Assembly (NCBI GenBank): GCA_017886545.1
Contig: JAGHJS010000028.1
Span: forward strand, 1 to 64,000
DNA: 64,000 nucleotides
Direction: 5' to 3'
Origin: Clostridia bacterium
GTDB lineage: Bacteria; Bacillota; Clostridia; Christensenellales; Borkfalkiaceae
Shown here piece by piece: positions 1 to 9,068 of the stretch. Made by a program: the position numbers and the translations under genes. The notes below the pieces were generated by a model, which saw only the letters and a program-made list of their open reading frames with translations, ran no database searches and was not told the origin of the DNA. Positions within the stretch are counted from its first letter, which is position 1; every line of letters starts with the position of its first letter.

Positions 1-39
1 CTTTCCCTCCGTTTTCGCCGTTTTACTTTCGCTTTCTCT

Positions 40-68
40 ATTATACTTCCCTCTCTTCCCCTTGTAAA
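40..68 (-). promoter_or_regulatory. leftward promoter for a gene left of the window
   Basis: On the minus strand TTTACA (63-68) and TATAAT (40-45) are separated by 17 bases, a good sigma-A promoter pointing off the left edge. An AT-rich inverted repeat lies just upstream. The driven gene is not in the window. Confidence 0.5.
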
Positions 69-71
69 GTA

Positions 72-98
72 AAATATTTAAATTATTTTTAAATATTT
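72..98. repeat. perfect 11-bp AT-rich inverted repeat
   Basis: AAATATTTAAA and TTTAAATATTT flank a 5-base centre (83-87). It lies between the 3' end of the dipeptidase gene and the -35 box of the leftward promoter. It could be an operator, an UP-like element or a weak hairpin; the sequence does not decide. Confidence 0.5.
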
Positions 99-134
99 AT
101 TCTTATTTTGTACTTTTTTGTCGAATCATCTTTT

Positions 135-947
135 TTAGCGGAGATCGTTTTGGATTTTTCTCGTTTTCTGCAAAAAATCCTGTAAATTTCTTTTGAAAAT
201 TTTTTCGATGTCATCGGCGCTGTACCCTGCCCGTACAAAATAATTGCGTAAGGCATCCGCTTCCGCGTATGTACGCAGTGTTTGCGGAAGATCGTTCGTA
301 CCGAAAAAATCCGTTCCGATGCAAACAGATCCTATCCCGAATTTTTCTGCCCCGTATTCAAGATGGCGGAACACATCGTCGGGGCGCGCCTTTCCGCTCG
401 TTAAAAACGCGCCGACAAACGTGACGCCGATCAGTCCGCCGCGCGCAACGATCTCCCTTGCCTGCCAGTCGTATAGATTGCGCGGATGCTTTTTCAGCGC
501 ATAAAAACAGGAATGTGAGGCTACGACCCCGAACGGCGAACAGTCCAGCACGTCACAAAAGCTCGCCTCGTTCAAATGAGAGACATCGATATATATTTTG
601 CTGCTGCCAAACGCTCTTACGGCAGCCCGCCCGCGCTCCGTCAGGCGCGCATCGCTCAGACACCCGCCCGCAAGCGCGTTTTCGCCGTTCCATGTAAGCG
701 AGGCGTACACGGGCCGCCAGCCGCAAATGCGCTCAGCACGCTCTTCCCTAAAATATCCCGTATCCTCCAGCCCCAGATACAGATTTGACGGATGCGCCGC
801 GCAGAACCGCTCCGCCAGCGCCGCCACTTCGGAAAACTCTCTGTCTCCGCGAAAGACGGCACAGACGCCGCTCGAGATCTGTTCGCCAAGACGATCTGCC
901 GTCATGGCACCTTCCGTAAGAAGATCGTTATGAAAATCGCTTATCAT
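135..947 (-). CDS. peptidase M19 family dipeptidase (membrane/renal dipeptidase type)
   Basis: The 270-residue product is a zinc dipeptidase of the M19 amidohydrolase fold, expected to hydrolyse dipeptides, including those with a D-residue. Visible family signatures are the N-terminal metal-binding DFHND (residues 4-8), IDVSHLNE near the middle, the following ASHS, RNL, and IGTDFFG in the C-terminal third. It is shorter than typical M19 proteins (over 300 residues) because the segment after DFHND is reduced. There is no signal peptide, so it should be cytosolic. The ATG at 945-947 has no recognisable Shine-Dalgarno sequence, but a TATACT hexamer ends six bases upstream, so a leaderless transcript is possible. 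The assignment is firm at family level; the substrate is unknown. Confidence 0.85.
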   Translation of the reverse strand: MISDFHNDLLTEGAMTADRLGEQISSGVCAVFRGDREFSEVAALAERFCAAHPSNLYLGLEDTGYFREERAERICGWRPVYASLTWNGENALAGGCLSDARLTERGRAAVRAFGSSKIYIDVSHLNEASFCDVLDCSPFGVVASHSCFYALKKHPRNLYDWQAREIVARGGLIGVTFVGAFLTSGKARPDDVFRHLEYGAEKFGIGSVCIGTDFFGTNDLPQTLRTYAEADALRNYFVRAGYSADDIEKIFKRNLQDFLQKTRKIQNDLR

Positions 948-993
948 CTATATAGTATATGCCTGTTCAGCTGAATCGGGACTTCCGCAACAA

Positions 994-1023
994 AAAAGAG
1001 CACGCCGGACAGCATGCTCTTTT
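994..1023 (-). terminator. rho-independent terminator after the DUF4886 gene
   Basis: Read leftward, AAAAGAGCATGC and GCGTGCTCTTTT form a stem (one T:G pair) around a 6-base loop, ending in a run of T. It closes the dCMP deaminase / cyclophilin / DUF4886 operon and separates it from the dipeptidase gene. Confidence 0.7.
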
Positions 1024-1049
1024 CGTCTTCGCAAAAAAATGCAGTATAT

Positions 1050-1754
1050 TCATTTGTTCAGTTCTTCCGCGATCAGGCGATACCCCTCCGAAAGATCGTC
1101 CCGCTGTAAAAAGGCAGGCGTCTCTCCTGTAAAAAACTTCGCCCAGACGGCAGCCGCCGCGCACCTGCCGAAATTGAAGCTGAGATGAAACCCGTCACGG
1201 CAGAGGCTCATTCCGCCGCGCTGCGGATCGAACAGTTCATGTTCCCGCAAGCGTGCGATCAGCTCGCCGCTGCGCAGCAAAGGAAGCCCCTCCCGCGCGC
1301 CGATCCTTTCCGTAACCGCTTTGATCGCCTGCCGCATCTGTTCACGGTCTTTCCCGTAACGGACAAACTCGGGATGTTCGCTCCCCGCTTCATACGCCCA
1401 CGTCTGGTGCAGGGCGATCTTTGCATCCGAATGAGCGCGGATATAGTCCAACAGTACGGTCAGATGCGGATAGTAACTGTCTTCCTGCCCCGAAAGCCCG
1501 CTGACCTGCTGCACGGTGATCCAATCCCAGCGATCGCTTTTCAACCCTTCCTCCAGAGAGAGAAGCTGCGGTATACAGCGTTCTCCTCCCTCCTGGTACT
1601 CATATGCCGCCGCACCCGTCTGCGAAAGCTCACTGTGATAACTGAGCGGACATCCGGGGATATAGAGGTTGCGCACGGTAAGCTGCGGCGCTAAAAACTC
1701 CAAAAGTGCCGTTGCATCCTGCGAAAAACTGTTTCCGACCGCAAGGATCTTCAT
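1050..1754 (-). CDS. DUF4886 / SGNH-hydrolase-like protein
   Basis: The 234-residue protein starts MKILAVGNSFSQDA, the GNSFS block typical of DUF4886 proteins and related to the GDS motif of SGNH/GDSL hydrolases. Further blocks are ITVQQVSG (centre), LHQTWAY and a late DGFHLS, which resembles the SGNH catalytic Asp-His block. No signal peptide is visible. A GGAGGAAGGAAG ribosome site precedes the ATG. It is the last gene of a three-gene leftward operon and is followed by a terminator. Esterase activity is an inference from the fold; the substrate cannot be predicted. Confidence 0.7.
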   Translation of the reverse strand: MKILAVGNSFSQDATALLEFLAPQLTVRNLYIPGCPLSYHSELSQTGAAAYEYQEGGERCIPQLLSLEEGLKSDRWDWITVQQVSGLSGQEDSYYPHLTVLLDYIRAHSDAKIALHQTWAYEAGSEHPEFVRYGKDREQMRQAIKAVTERIGAREGLPLLRSGELIARLREHELFDPQRGGMSLCRDGFHLSFNFGRCAAAAVWAKFFTGETPAFLQRDDLSEGYRLIAEELNK

Positions 1755-1786
1755 CTTCCTTCCTCCGTCCCGCTTGAAATGCAGTT

Positions 1787-2308
1787 TTACGCCCGTTTCG
1801 GTTCGGGATATTCCGCCCCGAATGTTTCTGCCCTGACCGATTCCATGACCTGCGGCGCAAGCGGGCGGTCGCGCATATCGGTAGCCGTTGCGGCAATTTC
1901 GTCGACGACGTCCATCCCTTCGATAACTTTGCCGAACGCCGCATACTGCCCGTCCAGATGCGCGGCATTCTGGTGCATGACAAAGAACTGCGACCCTGCG
2001 CTGTTCGGCATCATGGAACGCGCCATCGAAAGCACTCCGCGCAGATGTTTGATATCGTTCTGCGCAAACCCGTTAGAACGGAACTCGCCGCGGATGGTAT
2101 ATCCCGGGCCGCCCGTTCCGTTCCCCGCGGGGTCACCGCCCTGGATCATAAACCCCTCGATGACGCGGTGAAAGGTCAATCCGTCGTAAAACCCGCTTTT
2201 GACCAGCGAAAGAAAATTATTGACGGTATTCGGCGCCTTATCGGGGTACAGCTCCGCCTTGAACGTTCTGCTGCCCTGCATGGTAAATGTAACGATCGGA
2301 TTCTGCAT
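1787..2308 (-). CDS. ppiB: cyclophilin-type peptidyl-prolyl cis-trans isomerase
   Basis: A 173-residue single-domain cyclophilin that catalyses cis-trans isomerisation of prolyl bonds during folding. It has FHRVIEGFMIQGGDP (catalytic Arg in FHRV), the SMAR and GSQFF active-site strands, and AAFGKVIEGMDVVD near the C-terminus. No signal peptide is seen, so it is cytoplasmic. A strong AAAGGAG site lies upstream of the ATG. It follows the dCMP deaminase gene by 14 bases and is clearly in the same operon. The family is certain; choosing the symbol ppiB over ppiA is a convention. Confidence 0.92.
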   Translation of the reverse strand: MQNPIVTFTMQGSRTFKAELYPDKAPNTVNNFLSLVKSGFYDGLTFHRVIEGFMIQGGDPAGNGTGGPGYTIRGEFRSNGFAQNDIKHLRGVLSMARSMMPNSAGSQFFVMHQNAAHLDGQYAAFGKVIEGMDVVDEIAATATDMRDRPLAPQVMESVRAETFGAEYPEPKRA

Positions 2309-2322
2309 TGCTTTGTTCTCCT

Positions 2323-2784
2323 TTACTCTTTTTCGAGATCTTCATATTTTTGCAAAAGGACATTCGCCTCCCGGAACAGGCGCACGGAAAAATCGTCCGG
2401 ATACCCTTCCTTGTAGACGACGCGCGAGATCCCCGCGTTGATGATCATCTTTGCGCAGATCACGCAGGGCTGATGCGTGCAGTACAGCGTCGCCCCCTCG
2501 ATTTTAATGCCGAGACGCGCCGCCTGAATGATCGCGTTTTGTTCCGCGTGCACCGCATAGCAAAGCTCCTGCCTGGTACCGCTCGCTACGCCAAGTTTGC
2601 GGCGCAGGCATTCGCCCTTTTCCATACAGCTTCTGATACCCGCAGGCGCGCCGTTATACCCTGTCGTCATCACACGCTTTCCCAGCACGATGACCGCACC
2701 GACATGCCTGTTATCCTGAAAACAGCTGGACCAGCCCGCGACCGTTTCCGTAAGTTCCATAAAGCGCTTATCCCATTTATCCAT
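2323..2784 (-). CDS. dCMP deaminase family protein (ComEB-like)
   Basis: A 153-residue zinc-dependent deaminase expected to convert dCMP to dUMP for thymidylate synthesis. The zinc site is clear: HAE at residues 79-81 (His ligand, Glu proton shuttle) and PCVIC at 106-110 with two Cys ligands. Length and the N-terminal block ending in GYNGAPAG match bacterial ComEB/dCMP deaminases. It is the first gene of a leftward operon whose promoter lies at 2814-2842, back to back with the groESL promoter region. Its ribosome site (GGCGGG) is weak. Confidence 0.9.
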   Translation of the reverse strand: MDKWDKRFMELTETVAGWSSCFQDNRHVGAVIVLGKRVMTTGYNGAPAGIRSCMEKGECLRRKLGVASGTRQELCYAVHAEQNAIIQAARLGIKIEGATLYCTHQPCVICAKMIINAGISRVVYKEGYPDDFSVRLFREANVLLQKYEDLEKE

Positions 2785-2813
2785 TTGTATACCCGCCGAA
2801 GATTTATAAGAAG

Positions 2814-2842
2814 ATTATAACACGCCGCCGCAAAAAATGCAA
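2814..2842 (-). promoter_or_regulatory. promoter of the dCMP deaminase operon
   Basis: Read leftward, TTGCAT (2837-2842) and TATAAT (2814-2819) are 17 bases apart. The nearer CIRCE box (2876-2902) lies about 34 bases upstream of this -35 box, so heat-shock repression could in principle touch this operon too, though the box is not over the promoter. Confidence 0.6.
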
Positions 2843-2875
2843 GTGGAGCACAAAAATCGGGCACTTTTATCGGAT

Positions 2876-2902
2876 TTAGCACTTTTAGAAAAAGAGTGCT
2901 AA
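2876..2902. promoter_or_regulatory. CIRCE element 1 (HrcA operator)
   Basis: TTAGCACTT-N9-GAGTGCTAA, one mismatch to the CIRCE consensus TTAGCACTC-N9-GAGTGCTAA. It lies upstream of the groESL -35 box. HrcA binding to CIRCE is established in Firmicutes; hrcA itself is not in the window. Confidence 0.92.
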
Positions 2903-2929
2903 AATTTTGATTTTTTGGCTGTAAAACGT

Positions 2930-2957
2930 TTGACATTTGCGCAGAGATGTATATAAT
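2930..2957 (+). promoter_or_regulatory. groESL promoter
   Basis: TTGACA at 2930-2935 and TATAAT at 2952-2957 with a 16-base spacer, placed between the two CIRCE elements. The second CIRCE box covers the expected transcription start. Confidence 0.8.
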
Positions 2958-2967
2958 ATATAATGAT

Positions 2968-2994
2968 TTAGCACTCAGACAATGAAAGTGCTAA
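2968..2994. promoter_or_regulatory. CIRCE element 2 (HrcA operator)
   Basis: TTAGCACTC-N9-AAGTGCTAA, one mismatch to consensus in the second arm. It sits directly downstream of the -10 box and in the 5' untranslated region of groES, the usual position for HrcA repression. Confidence 0.92.
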
Positions 2995-3028
2995 AAAGAA
3001 CAACGATTTCAATGGAGGCTAAAAAGCT

Positions 3029-3313
3029 ATGAACATCAAACCCTTATTCGATAAAGTAGTAGTCGAAAGCGTTCAGACGGAAGAAAAGACCAAAAGCGGT
3101 TTTATTCTCCCCTCTTCCGCGCAGGAAAAGCCGCAGACCGCACGCGTCGTTGCCGTCGGGCCCGGCGGTATGGTCGACGGCAAAGACGTCAAGATGGTCG
3201 TGAAGGTCGGCGACACGATCCTCTTTTCCAAATATTCCGGCAGCGAATTCAAGGTCGACGGAAAGGAATTCACCATCATCCGTCAGAGCGACATTTTAGC
3301 AATCGTTGAATAA
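3029..3313 (+). CDS. groES: co-chaperonin GroES
   Basis: The 94-residue GroES (Cpn10) forms the heptameric lid of the GroEL folding chamber. It starts MNIKPLFDKVVVE, carries the mobile-loop region around residues 20-33, and ends with the block KDFTIIRQSDILAIVE in slightly changed form. Length is typical. GGAGG lies 10 bases before the ATG, and groEL follows after 18 bases in the same operon. Regulation by HrcA is indicated by the two upstream CIRCE elements. Confidence 0.98.
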   Translation: MNIKPLFDKVVVESVQTEEKTKSGFILPSSAQEKPQTARVVAVGPGGMVDGKDVKMVVKVGDTILFSKYSGSEFKVDGKEFTIIRQSDILAIVE

Positions 3314-4960
<1,647 letters not shown>

Positions 4961-5000
4961 GCCGACCGCAACGAACAGCTGAAAAATATTTTATAAAACC

Positions 5001-5044
5001 ATACGGCGCGGAAGCATCGCTTCCGCGCCGTATAGTATCTTTTA
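5001..5044. terminator. groEL terminator, probably bidirectional
   Basis: A perfect 15-bp stem (5001-5015 with 5019-5033) around the loop ATC, followed by a T-rich stretch on the plus strand. On the minus strand the hairpin is followed by GGTTTTAT, so it may also stop the convergent SPFH gene. Confidence 0.8.
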
Positions 5045-5109
5045 GTCGATTTTTCGGGCAGACAGCAAGAGCGGCTGAACAGGTTTTGCCCGAAAGGATG
5101 CCGCCTGCG

Positions 5110-6153
5110 CTATTTTACTTTCGTTCCGCATTCCGGGCAAAACTTCGTGCCCGGCGCAAGTTTTACGCCGCATTTCGGACAAATATCTTCGCGCCGCACG
5201 GTCGAGCCGCATTCGGAACAAAATTTCGCATTCGGCGCCAGCAGTGCGCCGCATGCTGTGCAGTGACGCCCCTCCTGATTTGAAGATGACGGAACATTCT
5301 GCTGCGCTCCGGTGCCGTTCCCGCCGGAGAACATCTGTCCCATGCTCATTCCCATGCCCATACCGAGTCCGGCGCCGATCGCGCCTCCTGCGGCGCCCTG
5401 GTTCTTTGCAGCGTCCCGCAAGGCCTCGGCCTGCGCGATCCTCGTGTAAATATCGATGTTCTTCCCCAGGATCCCGAGTCTGGCGCTTTCATCCAGGGCT
5501 TTTTCCAGTTCAGGAGGAAGAGAAAAACTTTCAATATTGAACCCGCAAAGTTCCAGACCCAATTCGGCAAATCTTGTAAACAGGCGTTCGTTCACCGCCG
5601 TGCTCAGCTCCATCAGATTGCCCGCCATATCCAGGACGGGAACGCCGCTTTCCCCGATCACATCGGCAACGCCCATGACCAGCATGCTGCGGATATAGTC
5701 GGATATATTCCGCGTAGAAAAAACCCGAAGCGTACCGAACAGTTCGCGCATGAAAGCCACAGGGTCTTTGACGCGGAACGCGTACGTTCCGTAGCCGCGC
5801 ACCCTCACTGCGCCGTAATCCTTATCACGGATAATGATCGGCGAAGCCGTGCCCCATTTCTGATTTGAAAACCGTTTTGTGCTTACAAAGTAAATATCCG
5901 ATTTGAAGGGTTTTTCAAAGCCATATTGCCAAGACATCAATCTCGTGAGGATCGGGATGCTGTCCGTATTCAGTTTATAGTACCCGGGCATGAATACATC
6001 CGCCAGGCGGCCTTTATCGCAAAAGATCGCGACCTGGCTTTCGCGCACGTTCAAAACCGAGCCGCAGTTGATCGTATTATCGGCGATGTTAAATTTCTGT
6101 ACGATGGTCGAGTCGTCCTGGTCGGTCCACTCGATAACCCTTAAAAGAGCCAT
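5110..6153 (-). CDS. SPFH-domain protein with two C-terminal zinc ribbons (YdjI-like, virion core protein family)
   Basis: A 347-residue protein with an SPFH/prohibitin-like fold over about residues 20-250, a Gly/Met-rich linker (GAGLGMGMGMSMG), and two four-cysteine zinc ribbons at the C-terminus (CTACG...CSECG and CPKCG...CPECG). This matches the bacterial group often named SPFH or virion core protein (B. subtilis YdjI type), thought to act at membranes, often beside PspA-like stress proteins. The start at MALLRVIEW is chosen because AGGAGG lies 7 bases upstream; the frame is open further upstream. It is divergent from another zinc-ribbon protein, with well-formed promoters for both in the gap. 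The exact role is unknown. Confidence 0.82.
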   Translation of the reverse strand: MALLRVIEWTDQDDSTIVQKFNIADNTINCGSVLNVRESQVAIFCDKGRLADVFMPGYYKLNTDSIPILTRLMSWQYGFEKPFKSDIYFVSTKRFSNQKWGTASPIIIRDKDYGAVRVRGYGTYAFRVKDPVAFMRELFGTLRVFSTRNISDYIRSMLVMGVADVIGESGVPVLDMAGNLMELSTAVNERLFTRFAELGLELCGFNIESFSLPPELEKALDESARLGILGKNIDIYTRIAQAEALRDAAKNQGAAGGAIGAGLGMGMGMSMGQMFSGGNGTGAQQNVPSSSNQEGRHCTACGALLAPNAKFCSECGSTVRREDICPKCGVKLAPGTKFCPECGTKVK

Positions 6154-6204
6154 TTGCATTCCCTCCTTCTCGGCAGTCCCTGTTCGGGACATCCGATCGA
6201 TTAA

Positions 6205-6233
6205 ACTATATCAAATTTGAATAAGAATGTCAA
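6205..6233 (-). promoter_or_regulatory. promoter of the SPFH gene
   Basis: Minus-strand TTGACA (6228-6233) and TATAGT (6205-6210) with a 17-base spacer. It is back to back with the rightward promoter at 6294-6322. Confidence 0.75.
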
Positions 6234-6293
6234 GAGTGCGGAAAAAATTTGCACTGCGCTTTATGAATCGGTAAATGAGTTTTCCGTGAAAGA

Positions 6294-6322
6294 TTGACAA
6301 ACGCCCGATAATACAATATACT
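6294..6322 (+). promoter_or_regulatory. promoter of the small zinc-ribbon membrane protein
   Basis: TTGACA (6294-6299) and TATACT (6317-6322) with a 17-base spacer. The two divergent -35 boxes are 60 bases apart, leaving room for a shared regulator site, but no clear palindrome was seen there. Confidence 0.75.
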
Positions 6323-6355
6323 AGATATATATTTTATCGGGAAGGTAAACACGCC

Positions 6356-6850
6356 TTGAAACAACCTATCTACGCCAAAAGCAGAAGCGCTTTGCTTTTG
6401 GCACTGTTCTTCACTTTTTTATTCCCGATCGGCGGGGTCTTGCTCGGCGTCGGGCTCGGATTCGGCTTGCCTGCCGTATGGGCGCCCGGGATCGCCTGCC
6501 TTGCCGTCGCTTTTTACGGATGCCCGATCAGTTGGACGCACTACGGTTCAACGAGATCTTTGGTCAGGCTGGTCACCGCGATCGAAGAGGAGCATCTGTA
6601 CACCATACCGGAACTTACCGCGCAATTGGGTCTTCCCGAGAAAGATGTGCGCGCCAAAATCGATACGCTGTTCAAGAAACGCTATCTCGTCGGTTATATT
6701 CGCCGCGAAAACGGAGTTGCTCTCAACGAAAACACCGCCCTCGCCGATCGCGAAACTACACAAATGTGCCCCTCCTGCGGCGCACGCGTAACATTCCGCG
6801 GCACCAGAGGGGAATGCCCCTACTGCGGCACGATCATTCAAAGGCAATGA
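6356..6850 (+). CDS. small membrane protein with winged-helix-like region and C-terminal zinc ribbon
   Basis: The 164-residue protein has two hydrophobic membrane segments (about residues 12-35 and 38-60), a middle region (about 75-125) resembling a helix-turn-helix or PCI-like fold (IPELTAQLGL...VRAKIDTLFKKRYLVGYI), and a zinc ribbon CPSCG...CPYCG at the end. The start is TTG at 6356, supported by GGGAAGGT about 10 bases upstream; no ATG fits. It is divergently paired with the SPFH/zinc-ribbon gene, suggesting a shared membrane-stress function, but this is inference. No specific function is recognised. Confidence 0.65.
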   Translation: MKQPIYAKSRSALLLALFFTFLFPIGGVLLGVGLGFGLPAVWAPGIACLAVAFYGCPISWTHYGSTRSLVRLVTAIEEEHLYTIPELTAQLGLPEKDVRAKIDTLFKKRYLVGYIRRENGVALNENTALADRETTQMCPSCGARVTFRGTRGECPYCGTIIQRQ

Positions 6851-6866
6851 AGCATTCTGAACGATA

Positions 6867-6905
6867 AAAGGAGCGGCGCTCAATGAAGATGAGCGCCGCT
6901 CCTTT
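6867..6905. terminator. bidirectional terminator between convergent genes
   Basis: A 16-bp perfect stem (6867-6882 with 6890-6905) with AAA/TTT edges on both strands lies between the rightward zinc-ribbon gene and the leftward methionine gamma-lyase family gene. Confidence 0.85.
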
Positions 6906-6929
6906 ATTGCTTTTTCCATCGTATTCCGT

Positions 6930-8174
6930 TTAAAACTCAACGCCGTCAGATTTTTTCAAGGAGTGAAGGATCTTTTTCAAAGCATATTTACAGTGCTCAT
7001 ACGTCAGACCGCCCTGAAAATATGCCGTATACGGCGCACGGATGGGCGCATCGGCGGAAAGTTCGATCGACGCCCCCTGCACAAAACAGCCCGCCGCCAT
7101 AATGACCTGATCGGCATACCCGGGCATATCCCACGGTTCGAGCGTCACGAAACTGTCCACCGGCGAAGCGCTCTGCACCGCCTGGATAAACGCACACAAT
7201 TCTTCCTTTGTATGAAAACGCACGGCGCGTGTAATGTCGTACGGCAGTTTTTCCGCCGAAGGCGATGTTGCATAACCAAGCTCACGCAGTACCCTGCCGA
7301 TCAGCAAACTGCCCTTTACCGCCTGTGCAACAACATGCGGAGCAAGAAAAACGCCCTGGTAAAGCTGCTGATAGCCATACGCATAAGATCCGACTTCCGC
7401 ACCGATGGACGGCGCCGTCATGCGCCCCGCGATCCTGTCGATATAGCTCTTTTTACCGATAATGTATCCGCCCGTCGGCGCGATCCCGCCCCCGGGATTT
7501 TTGTTCAGTGAACCAACGGCTATATCCGCGCCGTTTTGCGTCGGTTCCGTCCGCTCAACAAATTCACCGTAGCAATTATCAACGAAAATGCACCCCGAGA
7601 ACCCGCAGGAACGGACAAACGAACAAACCTCACCGATCTGCGCCTCACTCAGCGCATCGCGCCAGGCATAACCGCGGGACCGCTGCAAAAAAACGACTTT
7701 TACGGAGGGATCCTTCAGCCCGGCGCAAATAGATCCGTAATCGAAAGAGCCGTCCTCTTTCAATTCACATTTTTTAAAGCGGACGCCGTAATCCGCCAGC
7801 GATCCGATCCCGTCGCCGGAAATCACGTCAAGGAGCGTATCGTACGGATCCCCCGAAACAGAAAAAAGCGTATCGCCGGTGCGCAAAAGACCAAACAGCC
7901 CAACAGTAAGCGCATGCGTACCGGAAACCAGATTGGGAGAAACGAGCCCCGCCTCCGCACCGAAAATATCGGCAAACAGCGAGCCGAGCGTATCACGCCC
8001 TTCGTCCCCGTACCCATACCCGGTCGAGGGAGCAAAATGACGCAGGGCGATCCTGTTTTTTTCAAAAGCCCTGATCACCTTCTCCTGATTTTCATATGCA
8101 ATTTCGTCTACGGCGGCAAAGACAGGAGCGAGCGCGGCTTCTCCTTCTCTGATCAATTCTTCTATCCTTCCCAT
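6930..8174 (-). CDS. methionine gamma-lyase family PLP-fold protein (YnbB / aluminium resistance protein family)
   Basis: The 414-residue protein belongs to the PLP-dependent group annotated as methionine gamma-lyase family or aluminium resistance protein. Visible blocks are FAPSTGYGYGDEGRD, SGTHAL near residue 84 (phosphate-binding region), VFLQRSRGYAWR, FVDNCYGEF with the PLP-contacting Asp, and the probable lysine block AVGSLNKNPGGGIAPTGGY. Substrate and physiological role are not established. It is the last gene of the miaB-mutS-mutL-miaA operon and overlaps the miaA end by 13 bases. B. subtilis ynbB likewise lies near miaA, supporting the family call. Confidence 0.82.
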   Translation of the reverse strand: MGRIEELIREGEAALAPVFAAVDEIAYENQEKVIRAFEKNRIALRHFAPSTGYGYGDEGRDTLGSLFADIFGAEAGLVSPNLVSGTHALTVGLFGLLRTGDTLFSVSGDPYDTLLDVISGDGIGSLADYGVRFKKCELKEDGSFDYGSICAGLKDPSVKVVFLQRSRGYAWRDALSEAQIGEVCSFVRSCGFSGCIFVDNCYGEFVERTEPTQNGADIAVGSLNKNPGGGIAPTGGYIIGKKSYIDRIAGRMTAPSIGAEVGSYAYGYQQLYQGVFLAPHVVAQAVKGSLLIGRVLRELGYATSPSAEKLPYDITRAVRFHTKEELCAFIQAVQSASPVDSFVTLEPWDMPGYADQVIMAAGCFVQGASIELSADAPIRAPYTAYFQGGLTYEHCKYALKKILHSLKKSDGVEF

Positions 8175-9067
8175 ACATGCCTCAATATGATATTCATGTT
8201 TTCTTTATTATACGGATCCAGCCAAAGGATCCCCGGCAGCTTTTTAAAGAATGTTATCTGACGTTTGGCATAATTGCGCGTATTTTGCTTAATTATGTCG
8301 CACATAGTACTATAATTGATCTCGTTTTTCAGGTATTTGACGACTTCCTTATAGCCTATCCCCTGCATGCTTTGACAACTTTCGTCGACGCCTTGCGCAA
8401 GGAGCGCCTCCACTTCATCAACGAGTCCCGCCGCAAGCATTTCGTCTACACGCCGATTGATGCGCACATACAGCTCCTCACGCGGGTAAGCAAATGCTGC
8501 AGCGATGTACGGGAAGCGCGGAACGGGCGCGTCTGCCTGTGCCGACTTTTTTATCCCTGTCAGTTCATAAATTTCAAGCGCTCGAATAACGCGCTTTACA
8601 TCGTTCGGGTGCAGTTTTTCCGCGCTTTCGGGGTCGACCGCCGCAAGTTTTGCATGCAGCGCCTCCGTGCCTTTTTCCGATACATACCGCTCATACTTTT
8701 TACGGATCGACTCATCCGCTCCGACATTGCCGTTGGTGCGCGAAAAAAGCAGGGACTGGATATAGAACCCCGTTCCGCCGCAGATAACGGGCACCTTCCA
8801 TTCCGCCGACAGACGGTCACACAGCGGCAGCGCCCTCTCCGTATAATCGGACACGGAAAACGGCTCTTTCGGGGAAAGCAGATCGATCATATGATGCGGA
8901 ACGCCGCGCATCTCATCCTCGGTCGGTTTAGCCGTACCGATATCCATCCCTTTATAGACGAGCATACAATCCGCCGAGATCACTTCCCCGCCGAGCCACA
9001 GGGCAAGCTCCACGGCAAAAGATGTTTTGCCCGATGCGGTCGGTCCGCATATTACGGGGATACGCAT
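8162..9067 (-). CDS. miaA: tRNA dimethylallyltransferase MiaA
   Basis: The 301-residue enzyme transfers a dimethylallyl group to N6 of A37 in tRNAs reading UNN codons. It opens with the P-loop GPTASGKT (about residues 7-14), followed by ISADCMLVYKGMDIGTAKPT and later RVIRALEIYELTG, all MiaA signatures; the usual Q in SADSMQVY is L here. The start at 9067 gives MRIPVICGPTASGKT, directly abutting the mutL stop (TGAG-ATG). A longer in-frame start inside mutL lacks family support. MiaB, encoded first in the same operon, methylthiolates the MiaA product. Confidence 0.95.
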   Translation of the reverse strand: MRIPVICGPTASGKTSFAVELALWLGGEVISADCMLVYKGMDIGTAKPTEDEMRGVPHHMIDLLSPKEPFSVSDYTERALPLCDRLSAEWKVPVICGGTGFYIQSLLFSRTNGNVGADESIRKKYERYVSEKGTEALHAKLAAVDPESAEKLHPNDVKRVIRALEIYELTGIKKSAQADAPVPRFPYIAAAFAYPREELYVRINRRVDEMLAAGLVDEVEALLAQGVDESCQSMQGIGYKEVVKYLKNEINYSTMCDIIKQNTRNYAKRQITFFKKLPGILWLDPYNKENMNIILRHVWEG

Positions 9068-9068
9068 C

